From Melieria omissa (lineage: Eukaryota > Arthropoda > Insecta > Diptera > Ulidiidae): DNA of 64,000 nt. Shown here one piece after another: positions 28,001 to 38,580 of this stretch. The notes beneath the pieces are model-generated. The model had not been told where the DNA came from. It worked only from the letters and a program-made list of their open reading frames with translations, and made no database searches. A program made the position numbers and the translations under genes. Each line of letters begins with the position of its first letter. Positions within the stretch are counted from its first letter, which is position 1. The stretch is from contig OZ020269.1 of assembly GCA_963971225.1 (NCBI GenBank), forward strand, positions 10,298,201-10,362,200. The letters run 5' to 3'.

Positions 28001-28152
28001 CCGGCTCCAGTGTTTTGCTGAAGGGTATCTACACAGCGGAGAATGCCTGCGGCGAGGGTCAGGCGGTTCGATTCTCCAAGCCGGACCTGAAGTGGGTCAA
28101 CGCATTCTTTACGCAGCAAAACAAGGCCACGCTGCAGAAGCGTCGCGTGTAA
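6867..28152 (+). CDS. scarf: CLIP-domain serine protease homologue, scarface-like (5' incomplete)
   Basis: Five exons were joined by splice sites and phase: 6867-7025, 25557-27221, 27292-27446, 27524-27792 and 27857-28152, giving 847 codons plus stop. The first visible exon opens inside a Cys-rich module (C2, C9-C10), so upstream exons exist but were not found. A CLIP-like knot follows (C26, C32, C38, C57, C63-C64), then about 450 residues of Pro/Gln/Thr-rich repeats. A second CLIP domain (C536, C542, C548, C575, C585-C586) and a linker Cys603 lead to a chymotrypsin-fold domain from about residue 609. The catalytic triad is broken: the His57 position is S656, Asp102 is kept as D706, and the Ser195 position is I790. 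The protein must be non-proteolytic. Non-catalytic CLIP homologues act extracellularly as cofactors or regulators; scarface is the Drosophila member linked to epithelial and JNK-related closure processes. The scarface name comes from remembered sequence and domain similarity and is the least certain part. The membership as an inactive CLIP homologue is firm. Confidence 0.85.
7060..8040. repeat. AT-rich tandem array, ~180-220-bp units
   Basis: The marker GATAAATTTTTACTAAAAGCA recurs (with small changes) at about 7204, 7414, 7635 and 7814. Each is followed by ACTTATAAAAAATACAAAAT, GTGAGTGAAATTATTTC, a GAATTC-centred segment and AAATAAATAAAT runs. There are about four units, directly after an exon donor site. 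Confidence 0.85.
10124..10725. repeat. Cluster of TGTCACA / TGTGACA motifs
   Basis: Clustered motifs lie at about 10124-10160 (four TGTCACA in a row), 10235-10270, 10365-10388 and 10698-10722. Several pair as inverted repeats. A larger array with the same motif lies at 48.9-50.5 kb. Confidence 0.7.
11131..11155. repeat. TG microsatellite
   Basis: A run of about 12 TG units. Similar TG/CA runs occur near 14908-14936, 24609-24626, 24756-24770, 25319-25335 and 28431-28447. Confidence 0.9.
15330..15585. repeat. 127-bp tandem duplication built of ~64-bp halves
   Basis: AGTAAAATGAGTAATGAATG recurs at 15333 and 15460. Within each copy GTTAGTTGAGTGATGAAA repeats the same theme, so the unit is itself a diverged dimer. 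Confidence 0.85.
15974..17123 (+). mobile_element. Degenerate hAT transposon with intact ends
   Basis: The 14-bp ends are TAGGCATCGCAATT at 15974-15987 and AATTGCGATCCCTA at 17110-17123. They form terminal inverted repeats with one mismatch. The exact 8-bp direct repeat GTAGGGAT flanks both sides (15966-15973 and 17124-17131), as expected for hAT. CCCGGGAT-type palindromic subterminal repeats are dense at both ends. Inside, the + strand at 16188-16275 reads DYLLSIQPTSVESE, then CFSSAGFI, a stop, and NKFRS. This is the C-terminal hAT dimerisation domain, broken by stops. The element is a dead internally deleted copy. Confidence 0.93.
16150..16310 (+). pseudogene. hAT transposase C-terminal dimerisation-domain remnant
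   Basis: The phrases YLLSIQPTSVESE and FSSAGFI are hallmarks of the hAT dimerisation domain. An in-frame TGA follows, and frame drift breaks the next conserved region (NKFRSR then KTLNAL-like). The N-terminal and catalytic parts are missing. Confidence 0.88.
17320..17605. repeat. Nested small duplications
   Basis: A 38-bp unit with CATCGAGTTTGTTTTGAAAA occurs twice (17325-17395). A longer unit, GTACATAA-GTCTTTTCGAGAATA then TTTATTTGCATTTAATTTT, occurs twice at about 17393 and 17491. The second copy is interrupted by a TTTTCTC-rich stretch. Confidence 0.8.
20720..21440. repeat. AT-rich tandem array, ~155-220-bp units
   Basis: GAAAGTTGAAATAAAAAATTAAT-like blocks recur at about 20730, 20945, 21126 and 21282. 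Each is preceded by CAGCTATTTTTGTGAGTC-like sequence. The rest is homopolymer A/T. Confidence 0.8.
25557..27221 (+). CDS. scarf: Giant repeat exon plus second CLIP domain
   Basis: The exon has 555 codons, phase 0 at both ends, with acceptor TTTTACAG and donor GTGAGT. It is far more GC-rich than the surrounding DNA. In order it encodes the end of the first CLIP (RCYAPDVCC), REYIPPAPNTTP-type 13-residue repeats, YRPQPTTQP repeats, 14 units of an 11-residue repeat (YRPQPGSPDQN), 11 units of a 9-residue repeat (QYQPHPKPD) and the second CLIP. The open frame runs upstream into the intron, but the acceptor and the phase match to 7025 favour 25557 as the exon start. Confidence 0.85.
25737..26020 (+). 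repeat. Shorter coding repeats (39-bp and 30-33-bp units)
   Basis: Three copies of a 39-bp unit encode IPPAPNTTPRRE-like 13-mers. They are followed by about six copies of a YRPQPTTQP(P/A) unit. These are older and more degenerate than the two minisatellites downstream but have the same amino-acid flavour. Confidence 0.85.
26076..26537 (+). repeat. 33-bp coding minisatellite, 14 units
   Basis: Fourteen head-to-tail 33-bp units encode YRPQPGSPDQN. The five units at the 3' end encode identical peptides with near-identical DNA, which points to recent copying or homogenisation. Units 4 and 9 have Cys in place of the leading Tyr. The array keeps the reading frame throughout. Confidence 0.93.
26616..26912 (+). 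repeat. 27-bp coding minisatellite, 11 units
   Basis: Eleven 27-bp units encode QYQPHPKPD, with a QNQPHPKP variant recurring after units that end in Gly. The alternation QYQ...PG then QNQ...PD suggests that a 54-bp higher-order unit was duplicated. The reading frame is intact. Confidence 0.92.
27292..27446 (+). CDS. scarf: Exon: start of protease-like domain, His site
   Basis: The acceptor is TTTCGTAG and the donor is GTAAGC; the exon starts in phase 0 and ends in phase 2. It encodes FGEIPWQAMIL, the equivalent of the protease N-terminal strand, and LLTAASVV where active enzymes have LTAAHC. Both the catalytic His and the neighbouring Cys58 are absent. The partner Cys42 is also absent (VGGGAV instead of CGGSL). 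Confidence 0.85.
27524..27792 (+). CDS. scarf: Exon: middle of protease-like domain, Asp site
   Basis: The exon begins with the third base of a split Gly codon after acceptor CCGCAG and ends one base into a codon before GTGAGT. It carries VKAGEWEL-like sequence (KIKAGEWEL), HPDYNP, NDMAVIRL with the retained Asp102 equivalent, PICV and VVTGWGK. All of these are standard landmarks of chymotrypsin-fold CLIP proteases. Confidence 0.85.
27857..28152 (+). CDS. scarf: Last exon: dead Ser site and C-terminus
   Basis: The acceptor is CTGCAG and the stop is TAA at 28150-28152. It encodes DACQVDIGSALAC where active proteases have DACQGDSGGPLVC. The nucleophile Ser is Ile, and the oxyanion Gly193 and the GGP motif are altered, while the flanking Cys pair is kept. 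The exon ends in a basic tail (QKRRV). Confidence 0.85.
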
Positions 28153-29353
28153 TGGGCCACTTCGACTGGCATGCAACTGCCACATGGGATGTCATTTAGT
28201 TTAGTAAATAATGGACATTTTTACCAACAACAACAACAACACCACCACTTCCACTACCACAACCACCAACGCCAGCAGCAGAACTTGAAAGAAGCGCAAA
28301 ATCGCTGCTTGCGAAAAATGGTTAAATATTGCTGAGGATGTGTTGAATTGTTTAAGCTTCCTTGTGCTTTAGTTTAAATAATTCGAATTAGCTGTTGTTG
28401 CTGCCAAAAACACAAACACACGCGCGTACACACACACACACACACACTACCCCCCCTACCCCACATTCCAACCCATGGCCCCCACATGCGCAATCAACAC
28501 ACACACGCAGAAAACCCAGCTCGACAGCTCCTAACCGAAATTCCCTTCCCTACGCATCCTCCCTACGCATCTTATCCGCTGTGTCTTTCTCATAATGAAA
28601 ACAAAAAAGTAGGTTTAAATTTTGAAATTGAAATTGCAAAGTTGTGCGAGAGATTTCATAGCTACACATGTGTAATTTAAGTTATGTATGAACACTTTTG
28701 CTCAATCAACTCGAATTGCCAACTCAAGAATTGAGATTATGTAAACGTTCTTTTTCTTCTATAGTGTAAGAAGATCTCTATTGTAAAAATCTCGCTCTAT
28801 TTATGCCACACAGACTTCTTGCTTACTTCTCACGTGATGTCTTTAAGTTTGAATTTCCGTATTTTATTACATGAAACTTTTGCTGTAATTGACTTTGACT
28901 AATTAAATATGTGCGCTACTTGTACGCCTTATGAGAGAAATGTTGAATCTTCTTACATCACACAAGAAAGAAAGAAAACACGAATAATTTATATTTTGCA
29001 ATATCATGATGTATAAAAATATATATATGTACTAGTATATACACTACATACATATATATAAATTTTAGTTTTCAATTTAATTTTTAAATAAAAAATTTAC
29101 AATGAAACAAAGAATTGATTTTTTCTTAATTGGGACAACATTAGCTGGGTAACACTTTTCGTCGATGATGACGACGTCAAATAAAGCGAGCAAATTGAGC
29201 TTTTGTATAAATGCTTTCATTACAGCCAACATTTTTAATATTTTCAATATACAAAGCATTTATAAATGGTAAAAAATCAAAAGAAAATAAAAAATTAAAA
29301 ACCAATACAAACCAGCAACAACAATTCCTGTTAGTTTTAGTGTTTTGTATCGT
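28153..29353. other. Convergent 3' region between the CLIP homologue and Gmer
   Basis: The stop codons are 1.2 kb apart on opposite strands, so both 3' UTRs lie here. A CAA-rich stretch follows the CLIP stop (28225-28280) and a CA repeat lies near 28431-28447. An AATAAA at 29087-29092 is a candidate + strand poly(A) signal. No further gene is visible. Confidence 0.6.
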
Positions 29354-30519
<1,166 letters not shown>

Positions 30520-31999
30520 TACCAAGTTGTGGCTGCAAAGTGTTGTGGCCGTTTCCAAAACAGGTAAACAAGGGTTGCAGTGTGTGCTGTCGCTTGCGGC
30601 TTGTGTTGGCAGTAGGCTGTTGCTGTTATTGTCTTGGCAAGAGTTGCAGATGCTTCAGAAGCGCCAGTAACACAAAATTGTTGTTTTATTCAATAAATGA
30701 TTAAATAAAAGCAAGAAATCTCTAATTGTAATATATCAGGTGTTTTGGAGGCAGCACATTGAAAAAAGTATGCTTAAATAAAGCAAACTGCAACCCTGCA
30801 CTGCGAACAGCTGTTTGTGTTTCGACATGGCGCTGCCACCTGGTGTCCAATTAGTTATGTGTTTTGGTTGGTTTTGAGATTTTTATGGTTGAGTGTAGAG
30901 CACAGTTGTGGTTCATGGCAAATTCTATTAACTATAAAATATTTTTATGGCGGAATTAAAGTACAAACAAGCTTCACTTTCGATGGTAAATAAACTATTC
31001 TTTTGGTAGTTTATAAACAATCAAAACAAGCCATACTCATACTTGACGCACTTACGCTACTAATGCATTGACAGTGCACTTGGCCACTTGCAAGTAAAAC
31101 AGTTATAAAAAACCGGGGATAAACCGGACATGTGAGAGATGGTTTTAGTGAGGTTCAAGTCCCATACTGACGGGGTTTTGGCTTTCGATGCTTTCCATCT
31201 CTATTAAAAATAAAAACAAATAAAAAAAAATGAAAAAAAAGTAAAAGAGTTGTTGGTCAGAATTAGAAAATGAAAATAATTAAAATTCATATTTCTTATT
31301 TCACGTAGGCGCCCACACTCTCTAACCCTGCTACAATAACAACAATGAAACCTTAAATTTACCGCCAGAATGTTCTGAACAAATTGAAATAAGTATTTAA
31401 GAGGTGCTGCGAACTTGTTTATTACTGCAACATCAACTGTGACAAAGTTTAAAAGTTACACCTAGTTTTGTTGTTGTTGTTGTTGCTCGCATTGATGGAA
31501 CACACATGCAGCGACGAGGTAATTATCCACTTTACGTTATGGATAACGCTTTAATTGCGCAGGTGTGTGCGGTGCAATTACAAATTTCATTGACAAAATG
31601 AACGATGACACACGCACACACACACGTGGCACTTGTGTACATGTAACAGAACTTTACACCAACTCCCACACAGCAATGCAAACTGTTATCACTTTGAATA
31701 GCTGTGCCAGCGCAACGAGGCGGGCACGAACGTCTGCATTGTTGTGGCTGGCCAAAAAGGACATTCGCTGGTCGTCGTCGTCGTCGATTCGTCGTACACA
31801 CTGCCGCACTCTCCCCCACTTTTCAAAGCTCTCGCTTATCACTTGAAGCATCCACATATGGGACCCGATAGCAGCGCACGCGACCTGTTGACGAACGAGT
31901 CACGCTGTTGTCCTTCGTGTCCGCAGGCATTGTCGGCACGATTCCTTGGCAGGCGTTAGAATTTTTGCTATAAACAAGCGTAACGCAACAGGTTCAAAC

Positions 32000-32033
32000 T
32001 CAGTTGCCGTCGTGCGTTCCTCGTGAACAGATT
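32000..32033 (+). promoter_or_regulatory. Candidate Inr + DPE core promoter
   Basis: TCAGTT at 32000-32005 fits the fly initiator (A+1 at 32002). AGATT at +28 to +32 matches the DPE consensus at four of five positions, with GAACAG just before it as in MTE elements. Correct Inr-DPE spacing is the argument. No TATA box is seen. It would transcribe towards the cyclase. Confidence 0.35.
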
Positions 32034-32984
32034 ATAGAGACATTAAAATACTTAGAGCCCAGTGGAGTTGGCCCTTAATGTCGGCTAAATACAAAAGTTG
32101 AACAAAAAACTGTTATTTCAGAGTCAATTTAAAAGTGTGCTTAGACATATTTAAAACAAATCCAAAGTTGCGGCTAAATTCACTTGAACAACAAATCATT
32201 GTTGAAAGCTCAGCGCGTCACGTACGAAACGAACAAATTTATTTTAAATAAAAAAACAAAGCTATTGAAGCTGTTTTATGTCCATTTCCGATACAGTTTA
32301 AACTCGCATTCCTACACTTTCGAGTGCGTTTAAAGTATTGTGGCCGAAGAAAAAAAGTTCAATAAAAAATCGAAAAAACTAGCGAAACATTTGTTGCATA
32401 CCAAGCAGGATTTTAAACAATTACTTACGCAGTGTTTGGGATTTTTGATAAGAGATAATTAACCAAATTTTACGAGTTTTTGTGCAATAAAATCAAAAAT
32501 GAAACTAAAAGTTACTTGGCGGCTTAAATTAGTTTGATTGGTCTATTGAGGAAGTTGAACATTTTACGTGCACAAAAGGTAAACAAGTAGAAATTGTTTG
32601 GTTTTATAAAAAGACAGTTTTTAGTTAAAGTTTTGTTTCATGTTTTATGATTCAATTGAAAAGTGTTACAATGCTAGGGAAATCCTGTTTAAAATTTAGA
32701 AATGGATATCAGTACTTCAGTTAGAACAAATGTGCAGTGTCTCTACAAGTTGTATTTCAATATCTCTGCTTGTTCAAGAGTTGTGTGCGAATCAGTTGGT
32801 TGTTAGGCAGACAAACGGACGGAAATTCTTAAATTTATTCTAAATTTAATTTAGTTTGGATTTGGTCTCAATTAGACTCAGACTTCAGTTGTCTTCAGGT
32901 GATGCAATCAAAACTGTCTACAGTCATTCCAGTTTAACCGTAGACAGTCTACAGTGAAGATTGTCTACAGTCATTCCAATTTAA

Positions 32985-33243
32985 CCGCAGACCTACGTTG
33001 GGTCGTTTTTGATTTTTGATTTTGTACTTATAATATTTTTTAATATTTGTATTAATTTTGTACTTCTAATATTTTTTGTTATTATTTTAAACTGTCTCAT
33101 GACTTTCTTACTTGGATATTATCTATCAAAATCAAACCGTTTTATATTTAAAAAAATAAGTTGGCTTTGCGTTTTTTTGTAATTTGTGTGTGTGATTTTA
33201 ATCTGGGTCGTTTTCGACCCGTTTTTTTTAAATAGGTCTACGG
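32985..33243. mobile_element. 259-bp TTAA-flanked MITE
   Basis: Inverted ends CCGCAGACCTA (32985-32995) and TAGGTCTACGG (33233-33243) differ by one base. TTAA stands on both sides (32981-32984, 33244-33247). GGGTCGTTTTTGA and GGGTCGTTTTCGACCC motifs are near the ends. The TTAA duplication is the piggyBac-type signature. There is no coding capacity. Confidence 0.78.
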
Positions 33244-34683
33244 TTAAATGCACATTTCGTGGTATCCTGAGGCCATTCAACTGTTGGCTGGAGTTTTGGA
33301 TGTCAGGATACTAGAATAGAAATCCATTTCCAATTCAATTCCTTCCTTGTCTTAGCTTTGTATCAATGTAATTTTTAAGAAAATGTGCACCATCTACTGG
33401 AATAGAATGTTTAGAAATTATTTTATAAACATTTTTTTGCTTCAAAGTTCTTTAAAATCAAAAATTTATTGAGAATATGTAGAAATTCTTTTATGAATTT
33501 TTTTTGCTTGAAAGTTCTATAAAATAAAAAAATTTCCTAAATAAAACCCAATAAACATTTAGGTTGAAAATCAACTTGAGGTTAAGTTGAGATCAAACGT
33601 GTTTCTCAAATCTCCAACGTTAATTCTCAACAGCATCTCCACTTGAGAATCATAGCGTTCTCAACAAAAAGGACATTTTTAAGGGGATTGATTCTCAACT
33701 GGAGAAAACTATTCAACTCAACTCATTCTCAACTTGAATTTAAAGGTGATTGCCACTTACAAAATATTTTAAAATTTTCTCAAATGTAATTCAACGTCGA
33801 AGAAATATTTTGTTGATGTTTATTGGGAATGTTCTTTTCTTAACAGTGGTAGTTCTCTCATACCAAAGTTTAATCTTTCCTGGATATCCTACCTACAATT
33901 CAATGTTATTTTCTTTTCATACCAAAAGTTGTTGTTTAGGTGAATTGGAATTGGTTGAGCTCTGACTTTCTCGTACTTAATTTTTTTTTTAGTTTTTATG
34001 TTTTAACGCCCATCTTCTTCTTTCTTCTTTTTTTTGACATATTTTTTACTTTTGAAAATTTTGCAATATTTTTTTATTTCTAAATTTGTTTTATTTATAT
34101 ATATATTTTTTTATAAATACTTTTCATAACTGTGGCAGATACATAAAACATTCAAAGGCATTTTTATAAACAATTTTCTTATGAACTAAAAATGTATTTC
34201 AAGCAATCGTCTTCTGGTTGTAGAGTCTTCAAAGGTTTCTCTGCATGGCTGCAGGTTCCATACAAATGCTTACCTACATATTTCACTGAAAGTTTTCATT
34301 TATAATAATAAAAAATAACTTCCGTGACAAAGTGAATTTCTGCATTGCGCATGGAACGAAAAGTGTTTCAAGAAAAAATACCAACGAAAATATTTCTTAT
34401 TCAAAACGCTTTTGTTTTCCAAGAACTTAAAATACACTTATACCTTCACTGTTGCCTCGACCGTTGAGTCTCACTAATAAAAATTTAATTAAAGTAAAGA
34501 ATGTTCATGGCATATTTTTAGGAGTGGTTTTTATTTGTATATTTATGTTTAAAACTTTAGTTATATTTTATTTGAATAGCAATTTTTCATAAAAAAATAC
34601 AAAAACTTAACTATGCAATTAAGATTTTAGCATTAAAGCAAAATATTTAAAATACTTTCACTTGTCCATGATTCTTCAACTAT

Positions 34684-35240
34684 GTTTTTTTTAGAGGTAT
34701 AGAACTTCGAATTGAAATAAAACACAAGAAAATCGTTTTAATGTCCATCAATTTGGCTTTATTGGAAGGATAATTTTATGCCATTAATGGCCGCGGCTGG
34801 CTCGAATAAAGCCAATTCTACAGGTCCAATTTTCAGTTGATGGACAAAGCTCCAATTGCTGTGCACGGTGGCGAATCGATTCATTCGGGTCCTCTTCAAC
34901 ATTTTGCTCTACAGCGGCAATTGTTTCTTCGGTGCGCACTGTTCGACGTCTCTGCGGATGCGTATTATCACATAGAGTAAACGTAGTGCGAAAACGACCC
35001 ATGGTTAACCGAATTAATTGCTCTGATGGACCATAAAATGGACGGAGCTTGCGGTAAACTTCGCGAACTGAACCATTATTTTCGAAATAAATTTGCACGA
35101 TTTGCAAGCGTTGTTCTTTTGTCAACCTGTTCATGATGAAATGGCAAACCAAACTGAACAAAAATGACATTAGAGTTGCCAGATTTGACCACAAAATGCC
35201 AGTTTTATCTCTATTCGAAAAACAAACCTCTAAAAAAAAC
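34684..35240 (-). mobile_element. Internally deleted mariner/Tc-like element
   Basis: Perfect 15-bp terminal inverted repeats: GTTTTTTTTAGAGGT at 34684-34698 and its complement at 35226-35240. On the right the repeat probably continues through ACCC to a TA target site; the left end has lost those bases. The element encodes the N-terminal transposase helix-turn-helix on the minus strand, joined directly to what looks like its C-terminal tail. Confidence 0.88.
34784..35134 (-). pseudogene. Truncated transposase, N-terminal HTH plus C-terminal tail
   Basis: The frame has 116 codons starting MNRLTKEQRLQIVQIYFEN, the insect DUF4817-type helix-turn-helix found at the start of many Tc3/mariner-like transposases. 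It continues through HPQRRRTVRTEE and EDPNESIRHRAQQL to LCPST, then jumps to ENWTCRIGFIRASRGH. The DDE catalytic core is absent, so it cannot transpose itself. The frame is still open, which suggests a fairly recent deletion derivative. Confidence 0.85.
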
Positions 35241-37166
35241 ACCCTATATAAGGTCCTTCAACAAGAAGTGTTTCAGGGTGACGGGTTGGGTGAGTTTCAG
35301 GTTCAAAGGTGATTCATGTATGTCATTTACGATATAGGTAGATAAGTAGAAGTTTCTTCCTCAGTGCCGAGTCCACTTAGCCCATAGAGGTTCTTTGTAA
35401 AACCGCAATCAATCGAGCTTAGGACTGTTCAGGTTTTCAACAAGTTTGAGCTTCTTACGAAACTTAGTAGACATAATCCTATGGCCTTGAAACCCCAGAC
35501 TATCGAAGAGGAAATTGCAGTTGATTCTTTCTTTTTTCGGGATAAAGCAGCACAAGTGCATAGAAAGGAGTGCTCTGAAGTTTTTAATGGTAAAAAATAT
35601 CTGCCAAATGAAGTCGTCGGTTCTTCTAAACCCTCTTTTTTAAATAGTGAATATTTTCATCACAATTTTGTGTCTGTATTTACCCAATAAAAACTCAAAT
35701 AATATGTTTGGGGCCAAAGGAAATTTATAAAATAAAGAAAATTTTCTCCTTTATATTACTTTTGACAAATGATATTTCCTCAAATTTAATTACTTCAAAA
35801 GTCAAAGTCAGTGGCAAATATTTAAACTTTGGTCTTTAGTCGGTAAATTAATAAAATTTCAAGCAATAAAATCAATTCGATTCAATTTTCAATATCCAAT
35901 ATTTATAGCCAGTTCACACTTCAAAAGCACACATCTCTTCCATGGTTCATATTCTAGTAAATTGCAAACAATCTGCAAACAATCTGCAATTTATTCCACA
36001 TTTTGCGGTTATTTGGCCAATAATAATAAAATTTGCGACATGCAGTAGCAGAATTTATTTATTTCATTTGCATGAAATGCCACTGCCATCAACTGCAGGA
36101 AAAACGCATTAAATATTCGCAATGTAAACAATGCACAAATACACACAAACGAAAAACGAGTGCGATGACGGAGCGGTACACTGTCAAGTGGTGGAAATAA
36201 ATCAAATTATTATGCGTGCACACTCTGCCAAGCTCAGCGAATGCAAAAGACGCAGGTATGCAGTGCGAGCGATATGAGAAATCTGCAATTTCAATTTGAA
36301 TAAAAACTAGCGCTGAGTTGCTTTCACGCCATTTCACACAGTGGTACAAGAAAAATTCGACATTATTTGCATACCAACTGAAATTGTGCAATTGAATTTT
36401 CTTAGTGCAGTATTCCTTAGTTGAGTTGACTTGATGAAGTTGTATGGAAACAAAAAAAGGAAACTTTCTTTTCTCAAATACACGTATGATGGAAAATTAA
36501 TGCTGATTTAATTGTTTAATGTACAACAGATATGGACTTTGATAGATATGATAGATTGTGATGAAGCGAAATTTCAGTGATATGAATTTTCCAGTACTTG
36601 ACACCGCGTTCTGTGCTTCGGATGGTCTTTCTGTATGGGGATTACTGTTGTTGTTCTACCTTGATTGAAAATTCGTGTCCTTCAAAAGTTCTTTACCTTG
36701 AAAACAAAAGTTTTAAATGAATCGGTTTGTAACATAACACAGCGTTGACAAGTTTATGATTGTTTTTTGTAATATTTGCTTAAATTTAAATTTATTACAT
36801 CAACATGCAATGGCGGCCCTTACGGCGCAATGATTAATGTGTTCCATGATAAGTCGGAGAGATTTGGATTTGAATTCTCATACAAGCAAACACCAAAAGA
36901 AGAAAATGTTTTGTTGGCTTCATAGGAGAAAAGCGCCAATGGCACCTTTGCACTATTTGATTCAAAAGATGAGGAATTGAATGATAAAAGTTATTAATAA
37001 GTTAAGAGTATTTTCAAACTGTCTCCCACAAGTCATATAAAAGGTAAATAAGGATCATGATGAAATAAACAAGGTGAAGTAAGTTTTGACAGCTAATTTT
37101 GTATGCTCCCTCAGTTGAACTGTTGCATTCAAAAACGATTAAAAAGGGGACAAATGCAGGCCTTTT

Positions 37167-37180
37167 CCACTAGATGGCGC
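37167..37180 (+). promoter_or_regulatory. Perfect CTCF-consensus site
   Basis: CCACTAGATGGCGC matches the 14-base CTCF core CCASYAGRKGGCRS at every position. Insect CTCF binds essentially the same core. It lies between Gmer and the cyclase. Confidence 0.55.
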
Positions 37181-38444
37181 TAACAATAGTAGTACAATTC
37201 GTAACCAATTCGAAGAAAAACAGTTAATAAATAAGTGAATATTTGTATCAAATACCATAATTTTAACAGTAATAATTTAAATATGTTTGTAAATTTGTTG
37301 TGCACATTTAATACGGTTTTATCTGATATCTGGAGATATGTTTACTCCTTAAAAACATAATGGCAATTAGGTTAAGAGAGTGGTGTACGATTTTTCCTAT
37401 ATAAGTTCTTCAATTCTCTCAAAACCAACATAACATAAACCATAACATAAAAAGAAAGGTTTTTGAACATAACGAAAATTATTTTAAAGGGAAGGGAATA
37501 TTTATAGACTCGGTAGATACATACGTTCCGACGGTGTTTTTTTTTCAGTAGGGGAAAGCATCGAAAGCATTTACGTGTGCGAGACTTTATCAGACTAAAA
37601 CCGTTGTATAAAATATTAGCGTGGAGCTTCGTCTGAGACTGAGAGTCGCCTTTCATCCTGAATAAAAGGTATGGTCACCGGACGGACGGAAAGTCAGTTT
37701 ACGTATTCGTCTGAAGAATGTCCGGTACGTCAATTATTTGCAGAAGCATGATACGTGCGGTAAATGACTCCGCTGACGCCAGCTTGAAAGCCATAACTGA
37801 TCGACGATGGTTGTGCGTGCTTTATCGTTTGTGCCTTTTCGCGAGGACTTGTTGCTTCAGCATCTTATTTAGTTGCTTTATTCGGAAATACATTTGGCAT
37901 TTCAAAAACCTTCCCTGCAAATCGATTGCAGCACTTCTCTCTAACAGATTCTTTTGCAAACTGTTCACAAACCATTACATGGCCACCGTTTAGAGTAGCG
38001 AAATTCCTTTCTTAACTTGAAATTTTGTGCAAGAACTCGTTTTGTTTGAAATATAACTGTCAATACTTTTTTAATGAAAAGTAATGAACAGTGACTACTT
38101 TTTTTGTTTACCTAGAAATTAAACGTACTTTTTAAAAGAAGCAACATTGTTATTTCGGGGAGCATTTTTTTCAAAATACGCTATGACAACCGAGAACTTA
38201 CACCACCTTGTTTATTGCATCATGAATAAGGATAACTGTTCTGATGACTGTTCAATTCTTAATGATGACAACTTTAATGACTGACAGATACGCTTTTAAA
38301 GGCTTTGAAGACCAACTGGTTCAAGAAACTTTTCAGTGCCATATTTTTAAGACCTAACCCAGAGTCAAAACTACTCGATTTTGTGTTCAAGTCCATTATT
38401 GTTTACAACAGTACCATTCTTTAATATCCTTGAAGCTTTTCAAG

Positions 38445-38580
38445 GCATTATTTTGAAAAAATAAATAAAGTAGAAGTTAGGTTACGTTGATTGTCTCGTA
38501 TGATGTTACAAATTAAAATTGCAAAAATAAAGTAGAAGTGAGGTTAGGTTATGTTGGCTGCCTCTTACGATGTTACAAAT
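38445..38580. repeat. ~68-bp tandem duplication with GGTTAGGTTA-like motif
   Basis: Two copies of AAGTAGAAGT(T/G)AGGTTA, then GTTG-TTGTCTCGTATGATG-like sequence, end in GATGTTACAAATT. Confidence 0.8.

Noticed and set aside
31141..31200. tRNA-like GGTTCAAGTCCC B-box word
   Set aside because: No A box at the right distance and no cloverleaf could be drawn.
35481..35690. 69-codon open frame next to the mariner-like element
   Set aside because: It lies outside the inverted repeats and has no recognisable transposase or other domain.
37372..37993. Pair of 91-94-codon frames on opposite strands
   Set aside because: No similarity recognised and no splice or start support.
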